Assembly: GCA_035575035.1 (NCBI GenBank)
Contig: DATLYH010000362.1
Span: forward strand, 1-47,101
Length of the DNA: 47,101 nt
Origin: DATLYH01 sp035575035
GTDB taxonomy: Bacteria > Planctomycetota > Planctomycetia > Gemmatales > Gemmataceae
Direction: 5' to 3'
This document shows, piece by piece, positions 22,439 through 30,552 of the stretch (position 1 is its first letter; every line of letters starts with the position of its first letter). The translations under genes and the position numbers were made by a program. The notes beneath the pieces were generated by a model. It saw nothing but the letters and a program-made list of their open reading frames with translations, ran no database searches and was not told where the DNA came from.

Positions 22439-23509
22439 ATGACCATTCGCCGGTTGTTCACCCAACGTCTCCTCGGACCGGAGGATGTACCGCCGAGCCG
22501 AGGGGATTTCGAGGTGGTGGGGGCGTTCAACCCGGGGGCGGTGCGGGTCAGCGACGAGGTGGTGCTGCTTGTCCGGGTGGCCGAGCGGCCGAAGGAGAGG
22601 CGGGCCGGTTGCACGGCGCTGCCGCGCTGGCAAGGCGGCGAGCCGGTGATCGACTGGGTGCCGGACGCCGAATTGCAGCCGCTCGACCCGCGGGCGGTCC
22701 GGTTCCGCCAGACTGGGCTGGTCCGGCTCACATTCCTCTCGCATCTTCGCCTGGTCCGACTGACCGGCGACGGCCGCGCTGTGCAAGAGGTAACCCAAGT
22801 CACGATCCGGCCGGAGGGGGAGGTTGAAGAGTTTGGTGTCGAGGACCCGCGGATCACCCCGCTGGACGGCCGATTCTACATCACCTATGTGGCAGTCTCC
22901 CGCCACGGCCCGGCGGCCGCCCTTGCCTCTACCGCCGACTTCCGGACGTTCGACCGGCACGGAATCATCCTCTGCCCGGAGAACAAGGATGTGGTGCTGT
23001 TCCCGGAAAAACCGGCCGGGGAGTACGCGGCGCTGCACCGGCCGGTGTGCGGCACGCCGTTCACCCGTCCCGAGATGTGGGTCGCCCGCTCTCCCGACCT
23101 GCTCCATTGGGGCCGGCATGAACCATTGACAATCGGGGGCGCCGGTTGGCAGGCCGACCGGATCGGCGGCGGCTGCCCGCCTGTCCGCGTTCCGGGAGGA
23201 TGGCTGGAGATCTACCACGGCAGCCGCCGGCCGACGCAGCCCGGCGAGGTCGGCGAATACTCAGCCGGAGCCCTGCTGCTGGATGCGGACAGCCCGGCCC
23301 ACGTGTTGAAGTGGACGCCGGAGCCCCTCCTGCGGCCCGAGACAGATTTCGAGCGGATGGGATTCGTACCGAACGTGGTCTTCCCGACCGGCCTTGTGGA
23401 GGCGGGAGACGAATTGCTTGTCTACTATGGCGCGGCCGACACGGCTACCGGGGTTGTTGGGTTTGATCGGCGGGAGCTGCTCGGGGTTCTTTCGGAGCCC
23501 CGAGCCTGA
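22439..23509 (+). CDS. GH130-family glycoside phosphorylase/hydrolase (short form)
   Basis: 356 residues, the second GH130 enzyme of the window, without the helical N-terminal extension. Propeller motifs: GAFNPGAV near the N-terminus, the conserved catalytic-Asp segment FGVEDPRITPLDGRFYITY, GGGCPPVRVPGGWLEIYHG, and FVPNVVFPTG...ELLVYYGAADT at the end. The length fits typical GH130 mannosyl phosphorylases and mannosidases. ATG 22439 follows GGGAGG. It ends SEPRA, with the TGA in a family A repeat variant. Mannoside specificity is an inference from the family. Confidence 0.9.
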   Translation: MTIRRLFTQRLLGPEDVPPSRGDFEVVGAFNPGAVRVSDEVVLLVRVAERPKERRAGCTALPRWQGGEPVIDWVPDAELQPLDPRAVRFRQTGLVRLTFLSHLRLVRLTGDGRAVQEVTQVTIRPEGEVEEFGVEDPRITPLDGRFYITYVAVSRHGPAAALASTADFRTFDRHGIILCPENKDVVLFPEKPAGEYAALHRPVCGTPFTRPEMWVARSPDLLHWGRHEPLTIGGAGWQADRIGGGCPPVRVPGGWLEIYHGSRRPTQPGEVGEYSAGALLLDADSPAHVLKWTPEPLLRPETDFERMGFVPNVVFPTGLVEAGDELLVYYGAADTATGVVGFDRRELLGVLSEPRA

Positions 23510-23516
23510 GCGGCGG
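23495..23516. repeat. Family A repeat variant carrying a stop codon
   Basis: GAGCCCCGAGCCTGAGCGGC plus GG. The TGA inside the unit is the stop of the short GH130 gene. Confidence 0.75.
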
Positions 23517-23636
23517 CTAACGCCATCATCCTCGTAGCCACTGGAGCAGAATCGCAGCGCCGGCCGCTCGCCGAACGGTTGTAGCTTTTGCCTGACGGGG
23601 GACGTACACTGGCACCACCAACAGGGAGAACTGCTC

Positions 23637-25235
23637 ATGACCGCTCAGGCCTCCCCTCCAACAGGCGCAGAATTGCTCGTCCGTCGGCTCCGCGCGTATG
23701 GTGTCCGCCACGTCTTCGGCTATCCCGGCGGCCCGCTGGCGCCTTTGTACGATGCGCTGTACCATGAGCCGGCCATTCGCCATATCCTGGCCCGTGACGA
23801 GCAGGCCGCGGGTTTCATGGCCGATGGCTATGCCCGCGCCACCGGTCGGCCCGGCGTCTGCATCGCCGTCTGCGGGCCGGGGGCCTTCAACGCCGCCACG
23901 CCGATCCTGACCGCCTTCTCCGACTCGGTGCCGGTGTTGCTGATCAACGGCCAGGTGCCCAGCCGCGATCCGCGTTCCGGCTACTACCACGAGAACGACC
24001 AGCTCAGCGCCTTTGCCCCCTTCACCAAACGGCAGGTTCGGGTTGAGGATCCCCGCACCCTTGCTGCTGACCTGGATCGGGCCTGGGCTGCTATGACCGA
24101 GGGGCGGCCCGGCCCGGTCCTCCTCGACGTGCCCGGCAAGGTACTGTGGTCCCGGTCGCCGGACGACCTGCCCCCCTTGCCGCCGGCCCCCGCGCCGCTG
24201 GCCCCGAGGCCGGCGGATATCGAAGCGCTGGCAAGGCTGCTGACCGAGTGGCGGCGGCCGTTGCTGATGGCCGGCGGCGGCGTCATCACTGCCGGGGCCG
24301 AGGCGGAGCTGCTTCAGCTGGCCGAGCGCCTGGGCGCCCCGGTCTTCAACTCGCTGATGGGCAAGTGCGCCCTGCCGTCGGACCATCCGCTGGCGGCCGG
24401 CATGCCGTGGCGGGAGAGCACCTCGGATGCCTCGGACATGGCCTCGCGCATCTCGCCACTGTTCGCCGCGGCGGACGGGCTGCTGGCAATCGGCTGCCGG
24501 TTCACCCAGGTCACCACCGGCAGCTGGGCGCTGCGGCCGCCGGCTGCCCTGGCCCAGATCGACATCGACCCCGCCGAGTTGGGCCGGCACTACCCGGTCA
24601 CCCTGGGTGTCCATGCCGACGCCCGCGCGGCGCTGCGGGCGCTGCTCGCCGTCCTGCCGCCGGAGCGGCGCCAGCCGTGGGCCCCCCCGCCAGCACCGCA
24701 GCCGCCGTGGCGCATCGCCGGCATGGACCTCTCCTCCGTCATCCGGCGCGTCCTGCCGCGCGATGCCCTCGTGGTCGCCGACGTGACCCAGCTCGCCTAC
24801 CGGATGCTGGTCGAATTCCCCGTCTACCAGCCGCGTACCTTCCTGCACCCGGCCGGGGCGGTCTCGATGGGCTATGGCCTGCCGGCGGCCCTCGGAGCGC
24901 GAGCCGCCTTGCCGGACCGGGTGATCGTGGCCGTGATGGGCGACGGCTGTTTCCAGATAACCGGCATGGAGCTGGCCACCGCGGTCCAGGAGAAACTGCC
25001 GGTCGTGGTCATCCTGGTCAACGATGGCAGCCTGAGCCTGATCAAGGCGATCCAGCAGCGGCGCTATCAGGGACGTTACCTCGGCGTCGATCTCCTCAAT
25101 CCCGACTTCGGACTGTTCGCCAAGGCGTTCGGCGTGCGTTGCTGGCGAGCCGACAGCGAGGCATCCTTCGAGGCGGCCCTGCGCGAAGCCATCGCGGGGA
25201 GAGAGACCGGATTGGTGGAAATACGTCTGAGGTGA
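23637..25235 (+). CDS. ThDP-dependent acetolactate synthase-like enzyme
   Basis: 532 residues with the three-domain layout of acetohydroxyacid synthase and related thiamine diphosphate enzymes. The N-terminal Pyr domain has YGVRHVFGYPGG and the activating Glu in ARDEQAAGFMADGYAR. The central domain is about 185-320. The C-terminal PP domain has the GDG...N motif for Mg-ThDP (MGDGCFQITG...ILVNDGSL). It is shorter than IlvB, and no ilvN small subunit is adjacent, so branched-chain amino acid synthesis is not assured. A related carboligase or decarboxylase is equally possible. It follows GH130 by 127 nt on the same strand. ATG 23637 is preceded by AGGGAGAA. Confidence 0.85.
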   Translation: MTAQASPPTGAELLVRRLRAYGVRHVFGYPGGPLAPLYDALYHEPAIRHILARDEQAAGFMADGYARATGRPGVCIAVCGPGAFNAATPILTAFSDSVPVLLINGQVPSRDPRSGYYHENDQLSAFAPFTKRQVRVEDPRTLAADLDRAWAAMTEGRPGPVLLDVPGKVLWSRSPDDLPPLPPAPAPLAPRPADIEALARLLTEWRRPLLMAGGGVITAGAEAELLQLAERLGAPVFNSLMGKCALPSDHPLAAGMPWRESTSDASDMASRISPLFAAADGLLAIGCRFTQVTTGSWALRPPAALAQIDIDPAELGRHYPVTLGVHADARAALRALLAVLPPERRQPWAPPPAPQPPWRIAGMDLSSVIRRVLPRDALVVADVTQLAYRMLVEFPVYQPRTFLHPAGAVSMGYGLPAALGARAALPDRVIVAVMGDGCFQITGMELATAVQEKLPVVVILVNDGSLSLIKAIQQRRYQGRYLGVDLLNPDFGLFAKAFGVRCWRADSEASFEAALREAIAGRETGLVEIRLR

Positions 25236-25588
25236 TGGACGAAGCCAAGGATGGTCTGCGGGGAACGCCATCGCGGCTGCCGGATTCCTCGGCGCTCCAT
25301 CTTCATGCAACTCCTTACGGTTTGCTCCCTTGGGTGGGCTAGGCTGATTAGCCCGGAGTAGCCCTTGGCAAGGACGCGGGCCAGCATTACCGCCCATCTC
25401 TCCTGTCGAAAAGAAAATCCGTTGGCCCGGATTATTCATCGGATAAGGGAATATTTTGATGATAGGATTACCAATAGAAGGGGGACGGCGAAAGTACTGT
25501 CCTCCCTGAGGGTGCGGCACTTACAATACTTCCGTCGCTGCCCGGGTCAAACTGGCCGAGCTTTCCCTTGCGACGAGGAGACGGTTTG
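25236..25588. other. 353-bp intergenic region before the thiol-redox genes
   Basis: No gene is evident. The stretch 25390-25490 is noticeably AT-richer than its surroundings (GAAAAGAAAATCC, GGGAATATTTTGATGATAGG), as expected of a promoter region for the thioredoxin-NHL gene. I cannot fix the -35 and -10 boxes confidently. Confidence 0.35.
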
Positions 25589-27265
25589 ATGTCCACGGCT
25601 TGCACTTCTGCCCGACGGCCGTTCCGCCCTGCCTGGGTCCTGGGGATTATGCTACTGATGGGACTGGGCATCTACGGCCTTGGTCGCGCCGGCGTCCCGG
25701 GCCGGTCGGCTGCTCCCGATGGGCCGGCGGAGGCCGCACCGCGGCCCGGTGAGGACGACCGCATCCGGGCCCCGGAGCTGGAAGGGGGCGTCGCCTGGCT
25801 GAACACCGCCGGGCCGCTCCGCCTCAAGGACCTGCGCGGCAAGATCGTCCTCCTCGACTTCTGGACCCTCTGCTGCATCAACTGCATCCATACTCTGCCC
25901 GACCTGGCCCGGCTGGAGAAAAAATACGCCAACCAGCTGGTCGTCATCGGCGTCCACTCCGCCAAGTTCGACAACGAAAAGGACACCGAGAGCATCCGCA
26001 AGGCCATCCTCCGTTACGAGATCAGCCATCCGGTCGTCAATGATGCCGACATGAAGATCTGGCGCACCTACGGCGTCAACTCCTGGCCGACCCTCTTCCT
26101 GATCGATCCCGAGGGTTACATCTACCGCTGGGGCACCGGTGAGGGGCTCTATGAGCCGCTAGACAAACACATTGCCGAGTTGATCGCGATCCACCGTCAG
26201 AAGAAGACGCTCAACGAGAAGCCGATGCGCTTCGAGTTGGCCCGCTTCCAGGAACGCGGCGACAGCCCGCTGTTCTTCCCCGGCAAGGTGGTGGCCGACC
26301 CGGCCGGGGGGCGCCTCTTCATCGCCGACAGTACCCATCATCGCATCGTTATTACGGACCTGAAGGGCAAGAAGATTGCCATTGCGGGCACCGGCGAGCC
26401 CGGCGCCGACGACGGCCCCTTCGACAAGGCAACCTTCAACGATCCCCAGGGAATGGCGGTGAGGGGCGACACCCTGTACGTCGCCGACCGGAAGAATCAT
26501 CTGATCCGCGAGTTGGACCTGAAGGCGAAGACAGTCACGACCATCGCCGGCACCGGGCAGCAGGGACACAACCGCCGCGCGGGCGGCCCCGCCCGGAAGA
26601 CCGGGCTGAACAGCCCCTGGGACCTGCTCTTGAACGGGAACCGGCTCTACATCGCCATGGCCGGCCATCATCAGATCTGGACGCTCGACCTGGCAAGGAA
26701 GGAGTTAGCCCCGTTCGCCGGCAGCGGTCGGGAGGACATCACCGATGGGCCGCCCCCCATCTCCTGCTTCGCCCAGCCCAGCGGCCTGGCCAGTGACGGC
26801 AGCATGCTCTACGTGGCCGACAGCGAGGTCAGCGCCATCCGCGCCGTGCCGCTGGACGGCAAGGGGGACGTGCGGACGATCGTGGGTGAGGGACTGTTCG
26901 ACTTCGGCGACGTGGACGGTGTAGGGGACAAGGTCCGGTTGCAGCACGCCCTGGGGGTGGCGTACCATGACGGCAAACTGTACGTGGCCGACACCTACAA
27001 CAGCAAGATCAAGGTGATCGACCCGGTGACGCGGGAGTGCCGAACCTTCGTGGGGGGCGAGCCGGACGGCTGGTTGGCCGGTCCGACATTCCTGGAGCCG
27101 GCCGGCATCAGCTACGCCGATGGCAAACTGTACGTGGCCGACACCAACGCCCACCGCATTCGCGTGGTTGACCTGAAGACGAAGACGATCTCGACGCTAC
27201 ACCTGGAGGGGGTGGAAGCGCCGAAGGCGGCCCGGGCGGAGGCGCCGGAGGGGCCGAGGCCGTGA
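25589..27265 (+). CDS. Membrane-anchored thioredoxin-like protein with NHL propeller
   Basis: About 558 residues. An N-terminal hydrophobic anchor (about 14-33) is followed by a thioredoxin-fold domain (about 60-195) with WTLCCINCIHTLPDL (C95, C96, C99) and cis-Pro region NSWPTLFLIDPEG. Then comes a six-bladed NHL beta-propeller (about 225-540), with repeated LYVADRKNHLIRELD-type blades. The order thioredoxin then NHL and the CCINC motif match the NHLRC2 family. It probably works outside the cytoplasmic membrane in thiol chemistry. ATG 25589 follows GAGGAG. The next gene is DsbD-like, which normally feeds electrons to such extracytoplasmic thioredoxin-fold proteins, so partnership is likely (inference). 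Confidence 0.88.
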   Translation: MSTACTSARRPFRPAWVLGIMLLMGLGIYGLGRAGVPGRSAAPDGPAEAAPRPGEDDRIRAPELEGGVAWLNTAGPLRLKDLRGKIVLLDFWTLCCINCIHTLPDLARLEKKYANQLVVIGVHSAKFDNEKDTESIRKAILRYEISHPVVNDADMKIWRTYGVNSWPTLFLIDPEGYIYRWGTGEGLYEPLDKHIAELIAIHRQKKTLNEKPMRFELARFQERGDSPLFFPGKVVADPAGGRLFIADSTHHRIVITDLKGKKIAIAGTGEPGADDGPFDKATFNDPQGMAVRGDTLYVADRKNHLIRELDLKAKTVTTIAGTGQQGHNRRAGGPARKTGLNSPWDLLLNGNRLYIAMAGHHQIWTLDLARKELAPFAGSGREDITDGPPPISCFAQPSGLASDGSMLYVADSEVSAIRAVPLDGKGDVRTIVGEGLFDFGDVDGVGDKVRLQHALGVAYHDGKLYVADTYNSKIKVIDPVTRECRTFVGGEPDGWLAGPTFLEPAGISYADGKLYVADTNAHRIRVVDLKTKTISTLHLEGVEAPKAARAEAPEGPRP

Positions 27266-27297
27266 AGTCCCTGGGGCCGGGTGGTGGGGAAGGATGA

Positions 27298-27359
27298 CCG
27301 GGGCTGAGCGTAACGAAGCCCCGGGAAGCGGCGCCGGGGCTTCGAAGACTCAGCCCCGG
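27298..27359. repeat. Dispersed palindromic element (family B), copy 2
   Basis: Left arm CCGGGGCTGAGCG...GAAGCCCCG and right arm CGGGGCTTCGAAGACTCAGC plus CCCGG are inverted. It is the same element as at 2279-2339 and lies between the thioredoxin-NHL gene and the DsbD-like gene. It could end transcription between them or modulate downstream expression. Confidence 0.7.
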
Positions 27360-27419
27360 CCACCCCCTGATGTGTCAGACTTCCATAAAACTTGATTCAT
27401 ATTCGAGGGTGACTGGTTC

Positions 27420-29627
27420 ATGAAGTGGGCTTATCGATGGTTGGGGCCGATGGTGGCCCTGCTTGCCATGGCGCATGGATCGGCGACGGCCGTCCCGCCG
27501 GTCAAGCCGCCGCGCGCCCGGTTCCAGGAGGCGGTCCCCCGGATCGAGGCCGCCTTCGAGCCTTCGACCGCTCGCCGCGGACAGACCATCCAGTGGAAGC
27601 TGACGGTGGACCTCGCCCCCGGCTGGCATACCTACACTGCCTTGCAGGTCGATGACAATGCCCGGTCCCAGGCAGCCCGGTTCAAGTTCCCCGCCCCCGG
27701 GGCCGTGGTCTTCGTGGGCGAGCTGACCGAGCCCCCCTTCCAGACCAAGGCGGAGCCCGAGGCCAACATCAAGGAAATCCGCTACCTGGAACACAGCCCC
27801 CTGGTCTGGGAACGGCCCGCGGTGGTCAGTTCCACGGCTCCGCCGGGACCGACCGTCGTCAAGGTCGGCGTCCGTCTGGTCGTCTGCAACGAGAGCGGCT
27901 GCCTGCCGCCGCAGGACCTGGAGTTCGACATTCCCCTGACGATCAGCGACGAGCCGCCGGTGCCGGTCGAGGACAGGTACACCAACGCCTTGAAAGCGAC
28001 GGGCCCAAGCGTCCCGGTCGAACCCCCGACCAAGCCGAAGGAAACCGAATCGCCCCCGCCCGCGCCCACCACCAAGGGGCAAGAGACGGACAAGAAAGTC
28101 GCCGCGACCGTCAACGCCGAGACGGCCGAGCAGTACCGGTCCATGATGGAGGCGATCGTGCCGCTGCTCGTCAACCGCCGGACAGATGATGGCGACCTGT
28201 GGGCGTTCATCCTGGCCGGGATCTTCTGGGGGGCGGTGTCGCTGATCACGCCGTGCGTCTTCCCGATGATCCCGATCACGGTCAGCTACTTCCTCAAGCA
28301 GTCGGAGAAGGAGCACCACCGGCCGCTCACCATGGCCGCGGTCTACTGCGGCACCATCATCGTGGTACTGGCCGTCGCCGCGGTGTTGCTGTTGTCGCTA
28401 TTCCGGTGGTTGAGCATCAACCCGATCATGAACTTCGGCATCGGGCTGCTGTTCGTCTTCTTCGCGCTGAGCCTGTTCGGCTGGTACGAGATCGAGCTGC
28501 CGTCGGGTCTGGCCCGGTTCACTTCGGCCCGGGAAGGGCAGGGGGGCCTGGTCGGCACCATGTTCATGGCGCTGACCTTCACCATCCTCAGCTTCGCCTG
28601 TGTGGCCCCGTTCCTGGGGGGCTTCGGCGGCACGGCGGCAGCCGGCAGGTTTACCCTGGGCGAGCGCCTGCTGGGCGGGCTGGCCTTCGCCGTCACCTTC
28701 GCTGCCCCGTTCTTCGTACTAGCGCTGTTCCCCAGCCTGCTCAAGAAGCTCCCCAAGAGCGGCTCCTGGCTGAACAGCGTCAAGGTGGTGATGGGCTTTT
28801 TGGAACTGGCGGCCGCCTTCAAGTTCTTCCGCCTGGGCGAGCTGGTCCTGACCGACCGGCCGACGGTCTTCACCTATGACCTGGTGATGGGCATCTGGGT
28901 GGCGCTGAGTCTGTTGTGCGGGCTGTATCTGCTGGGGGTCTACCGGCTGCCGCATGACTCCCCGCAGGAGCACATCGGTGTCCCCCGGCTGCTGTTCAGC
29001 ATGGCATTCTTGGGCCTCGGCTTCTACCTGCTGCCCGCCCTGTTCAGCGCCGGCGGCGGGGAGAAACAGCGGCCGGCCGGCGTCATCTACGCCTGGGTGG
29101 ACTCCTTCCTGCTGCCCGAGCCGAGCGAGGGGAAGGGTGAGCTGGCCTGGTCGGGCAATCTCCAGGCCGCCATCGAGCAGGCTCGCGCGGACCGTCGCCG
29201 GACCGGCATCCCCAAGTACGTGTTCATCGACTTCACCGGCGAGTCCTGAGTGAACTGCAGTATCAACGAGAACAGTGTGTTCTCCAAGCCTCAGTTCAAG
29301 GAACTCCTCGGCGCGTACCACCTGGTCCAGCTTTACACGGACACGGTGCCGCGGCGGTTCTACTCGCCGGCGCTGCAAGCGAAGTTCGGCGACAGCTTGG
29401 CCCGCCAGAAAGAGGACGCCCAGACCAACCTCTGGTTCCAGATGAAGGCGTTCGGCACTGAGCAGCTGCCGCTGTACGTCATCCTGGAGCCGCTGCCCGA
29501 CGGCAAGACAGAAGTGGTCGGCATCTACGACGAGGGCAAGATCAACAACGAGGCGGCCTTCGCCGAGTTCCTGCGCAAGCCGCTGGACGCCACCGGTAGT
29601 TTCCGCGCCCAGGCCGCCTTTCCGTGA
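27420..29627 (+). CDS. DsbD-type transmembrane thiol reductase, predicted selenoprotein (TGA = Sec610)
   Basis: 735 residues if TGA 29247-29249 is read as selenocysteine. DsbD carries electrons from cytoplasmic thioredoxin across the inner membrane. Signal peptide 1-24. N-terminal domain (about 35-190) with C156-NESG-C161. Multi-pass membrane domain (about 260-560) with both conserved cysteines, C279 in TPCVFPM and C394 in FACVAPF. C-terminal thioredoxin domain (about 575-735) with FIDFTGES-U610-VN-C613-SINENSVF, then cis-Pro in EQLPLYVILEP. The TGA stands exactly at the first Cys of CxxC, the downstream frame is unbroken to 29627, and a SECIS-like hairpin follows. If the TGA were a stop, the thioredoxin domain would be cut through its active site. 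No selA, selB or selC is in this window. ATG 27420 has no strong ribosome site. Confidence 0.85.
29247..29284 (+). promoter_or_regulatory. Sec codon plus bacterial SECIS-like hairpin
   Basis: TGA at 29247-29249. After 18 nt comes a perfect 7-bp stem GAGAACA (29268-29274) with TGTTCTC (29278-29284) closing a GTG loop (29275-29277). The loop starts 25 nt after the TGA and its first base is G. Published bacterial SECIS models, as I recall them, ask for a small apical loop with an early G, roughly 16-37 nt downstream of UGA. This hairpin lies inside the coding region, as bacterial SECIS elements do. Confidence 0.75.
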
Positions 29628-29888
29628 TGGGGCACGAACCCCGGGGCATGAGCGCCGCCACCCGTCGCGGATGCACCAGGCGCTGAGAAATGGGCGGTCC
29701 GATGTTCCTCTTCCGCACTTCCATTGCTTGGTGCTGCCGGAAGCGGACAAGGGTAAGCCCTGGCGTGTAGGTCTCCGAGGCCGTCGCAGAGATGAAAAAA
29801 ATAGAAGCGGACGGAGGGTGGCACCGGCTGACAGTCGGTGCCACGCTGGGCCCCTTCCCCTTAGGCGCCCCTTACCCGGGAGGCCGCT
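29628..29888. other. 261-bp intergenic region after the DsbD-like gene
   Basis: Starts with a degenerate family A unit (GAACCCCGGGGCATGAGCGC near 29636-29655) and an inverted-sense remnant (CACCCGTCGCGGATGC near 29658). No convincing gene follows. A GGGAGG ribosome site at the end belongs to the next small gene. Confidence 0.4.
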
Positions 29889-30185
29889 ATGGACTCTGAA
29901 CGAACCGAATACCAACGCCGGCGGGAGGGCCTCCTGGCGCTCATGCTAAGCGGGCTGGCCCTGGCAGGCTTCCTCCTTTTCCTGGCGCTGATCAGCGGCG
30001 GGTTTTTCCTCTGGGTCTACCTGATCGTGGGGGGAATCGCCGCCCTCGCTTACCTGAACTACCTGCTCTGGGGCCGGAGCATGACTGCGGCCACTGCCGG
30101 CGAGCGCGAAGAAGAGGAACGCCGCGCCCGTCGAGAAAGCGATGGCGTGCCTGAGCCTGACCCGCGCAATCCGCGCCATTCGTAG
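29889..30185 (+). CDS. Small two-helix membrane protein
   Basis: 98 residues. Charged N-terminus (MDSERTEYQRRREG), two transmembrane helices (about 15-35 and 38-60) and a charged Arg/Glu-rich C-terminal tail. No family recognised. ATG 29889 follows GGGAGG with good spacing, which supports a real gene. It is about 260 nt after the DsbD-like gene on the same strand, too far for a firm operon claim. It is convergent with the MntA/HepT pair. Confidence 0.65.
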   Translation: MDSERTEYQRRREGLLALMLSGLALAGFLLFLALISGGFFLWVYLIVGGIAALAYLNYLLWGRSMTAATAGEREEEERRARRESDGVPEPDPRNPRHS

Positions 30186-30201
30186 TGAGCGGGGGCCTTC
30201 G

Positions 30202-30552
30202 TCAGGGCGGTCCAAAGCCGGCCAGAAGATGCTCGACCTGCTGCTTCAGCACGGGCAGACCCTGTTGAATGACCTGCCCCACAATCTGATCGTCGATCCG
30301 GTCGTAACCGTGAACCAGCACATTCCGAAAGCCGATGATCTGGCGATAAGCTGTGATCTAGCTTGCCAGGGCTGCGTCGAGCTTCTTGAGCCGGCTGAGT
30401 GCTTCGCCAATGATGATAAACTGCCGCTCGATCGCGGCATGCAGCATGGCGTCCGTACCGTAGTCCAGGAACGAGCGGCCGGCGGTGAAGTCCTGGATCA
30501 GTTGGGCGGCATGCCGCACGTCCTCCAACAGTGTGGCTGCGTTATGCGGCAT
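30202..30552 (-). pseudogene. HepT-like HEPN toxin interrupted by an in-frame TAG
   Basis: HepT proteins are HEPN-domain RNases neutralised by MntA nucleotidyltransferases. ATG 30552 opens MPHNAATLLEDVRHAAQLIQ and runs 64 codons to GEALSRLKKLDAALAS, then meets TAG (30360-30358). The same frame continues uninterrupted as ITAYRQIIGFRNVLVHGYDR to a natural TGA at 30202-30204. The catalytic R-x4-H motif (RNVLVH) lies after the TAG, so the truncated product would be inactive. The two halves together give a 116-codon gene of normal family length. A single base change (for example CAG to TAG) would explain it. Readthrough or a sequencing error are alternatives. The start overlaps the mntA stop, as in functional pairs. 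Confidence 0.8.

Noticed and set aside
21563..23218. 551-codon minus-strand open frame opposite the oxidoreductase and GH130 genes
   Set aside because: No family features and full overlap with two well-supported genes; a GC-driven shadow.
23526..25520. 664-codon minus-strand open frame opposite the ThDP enzyme
   Set aside because: Composition is Gly/Arg/Gln-rich without motifs. The plus strand encodes a complete ThDP enzyme.
29250..29627. A separate small thioredoxin-like gene starting at GTG 29250
   Set aside because: It would lack the first strand and the nucleophilic position and have no ribosome site. It continues exactly in frame from the DsbD-like gene across the TGA, so Sec readthrough fits better.
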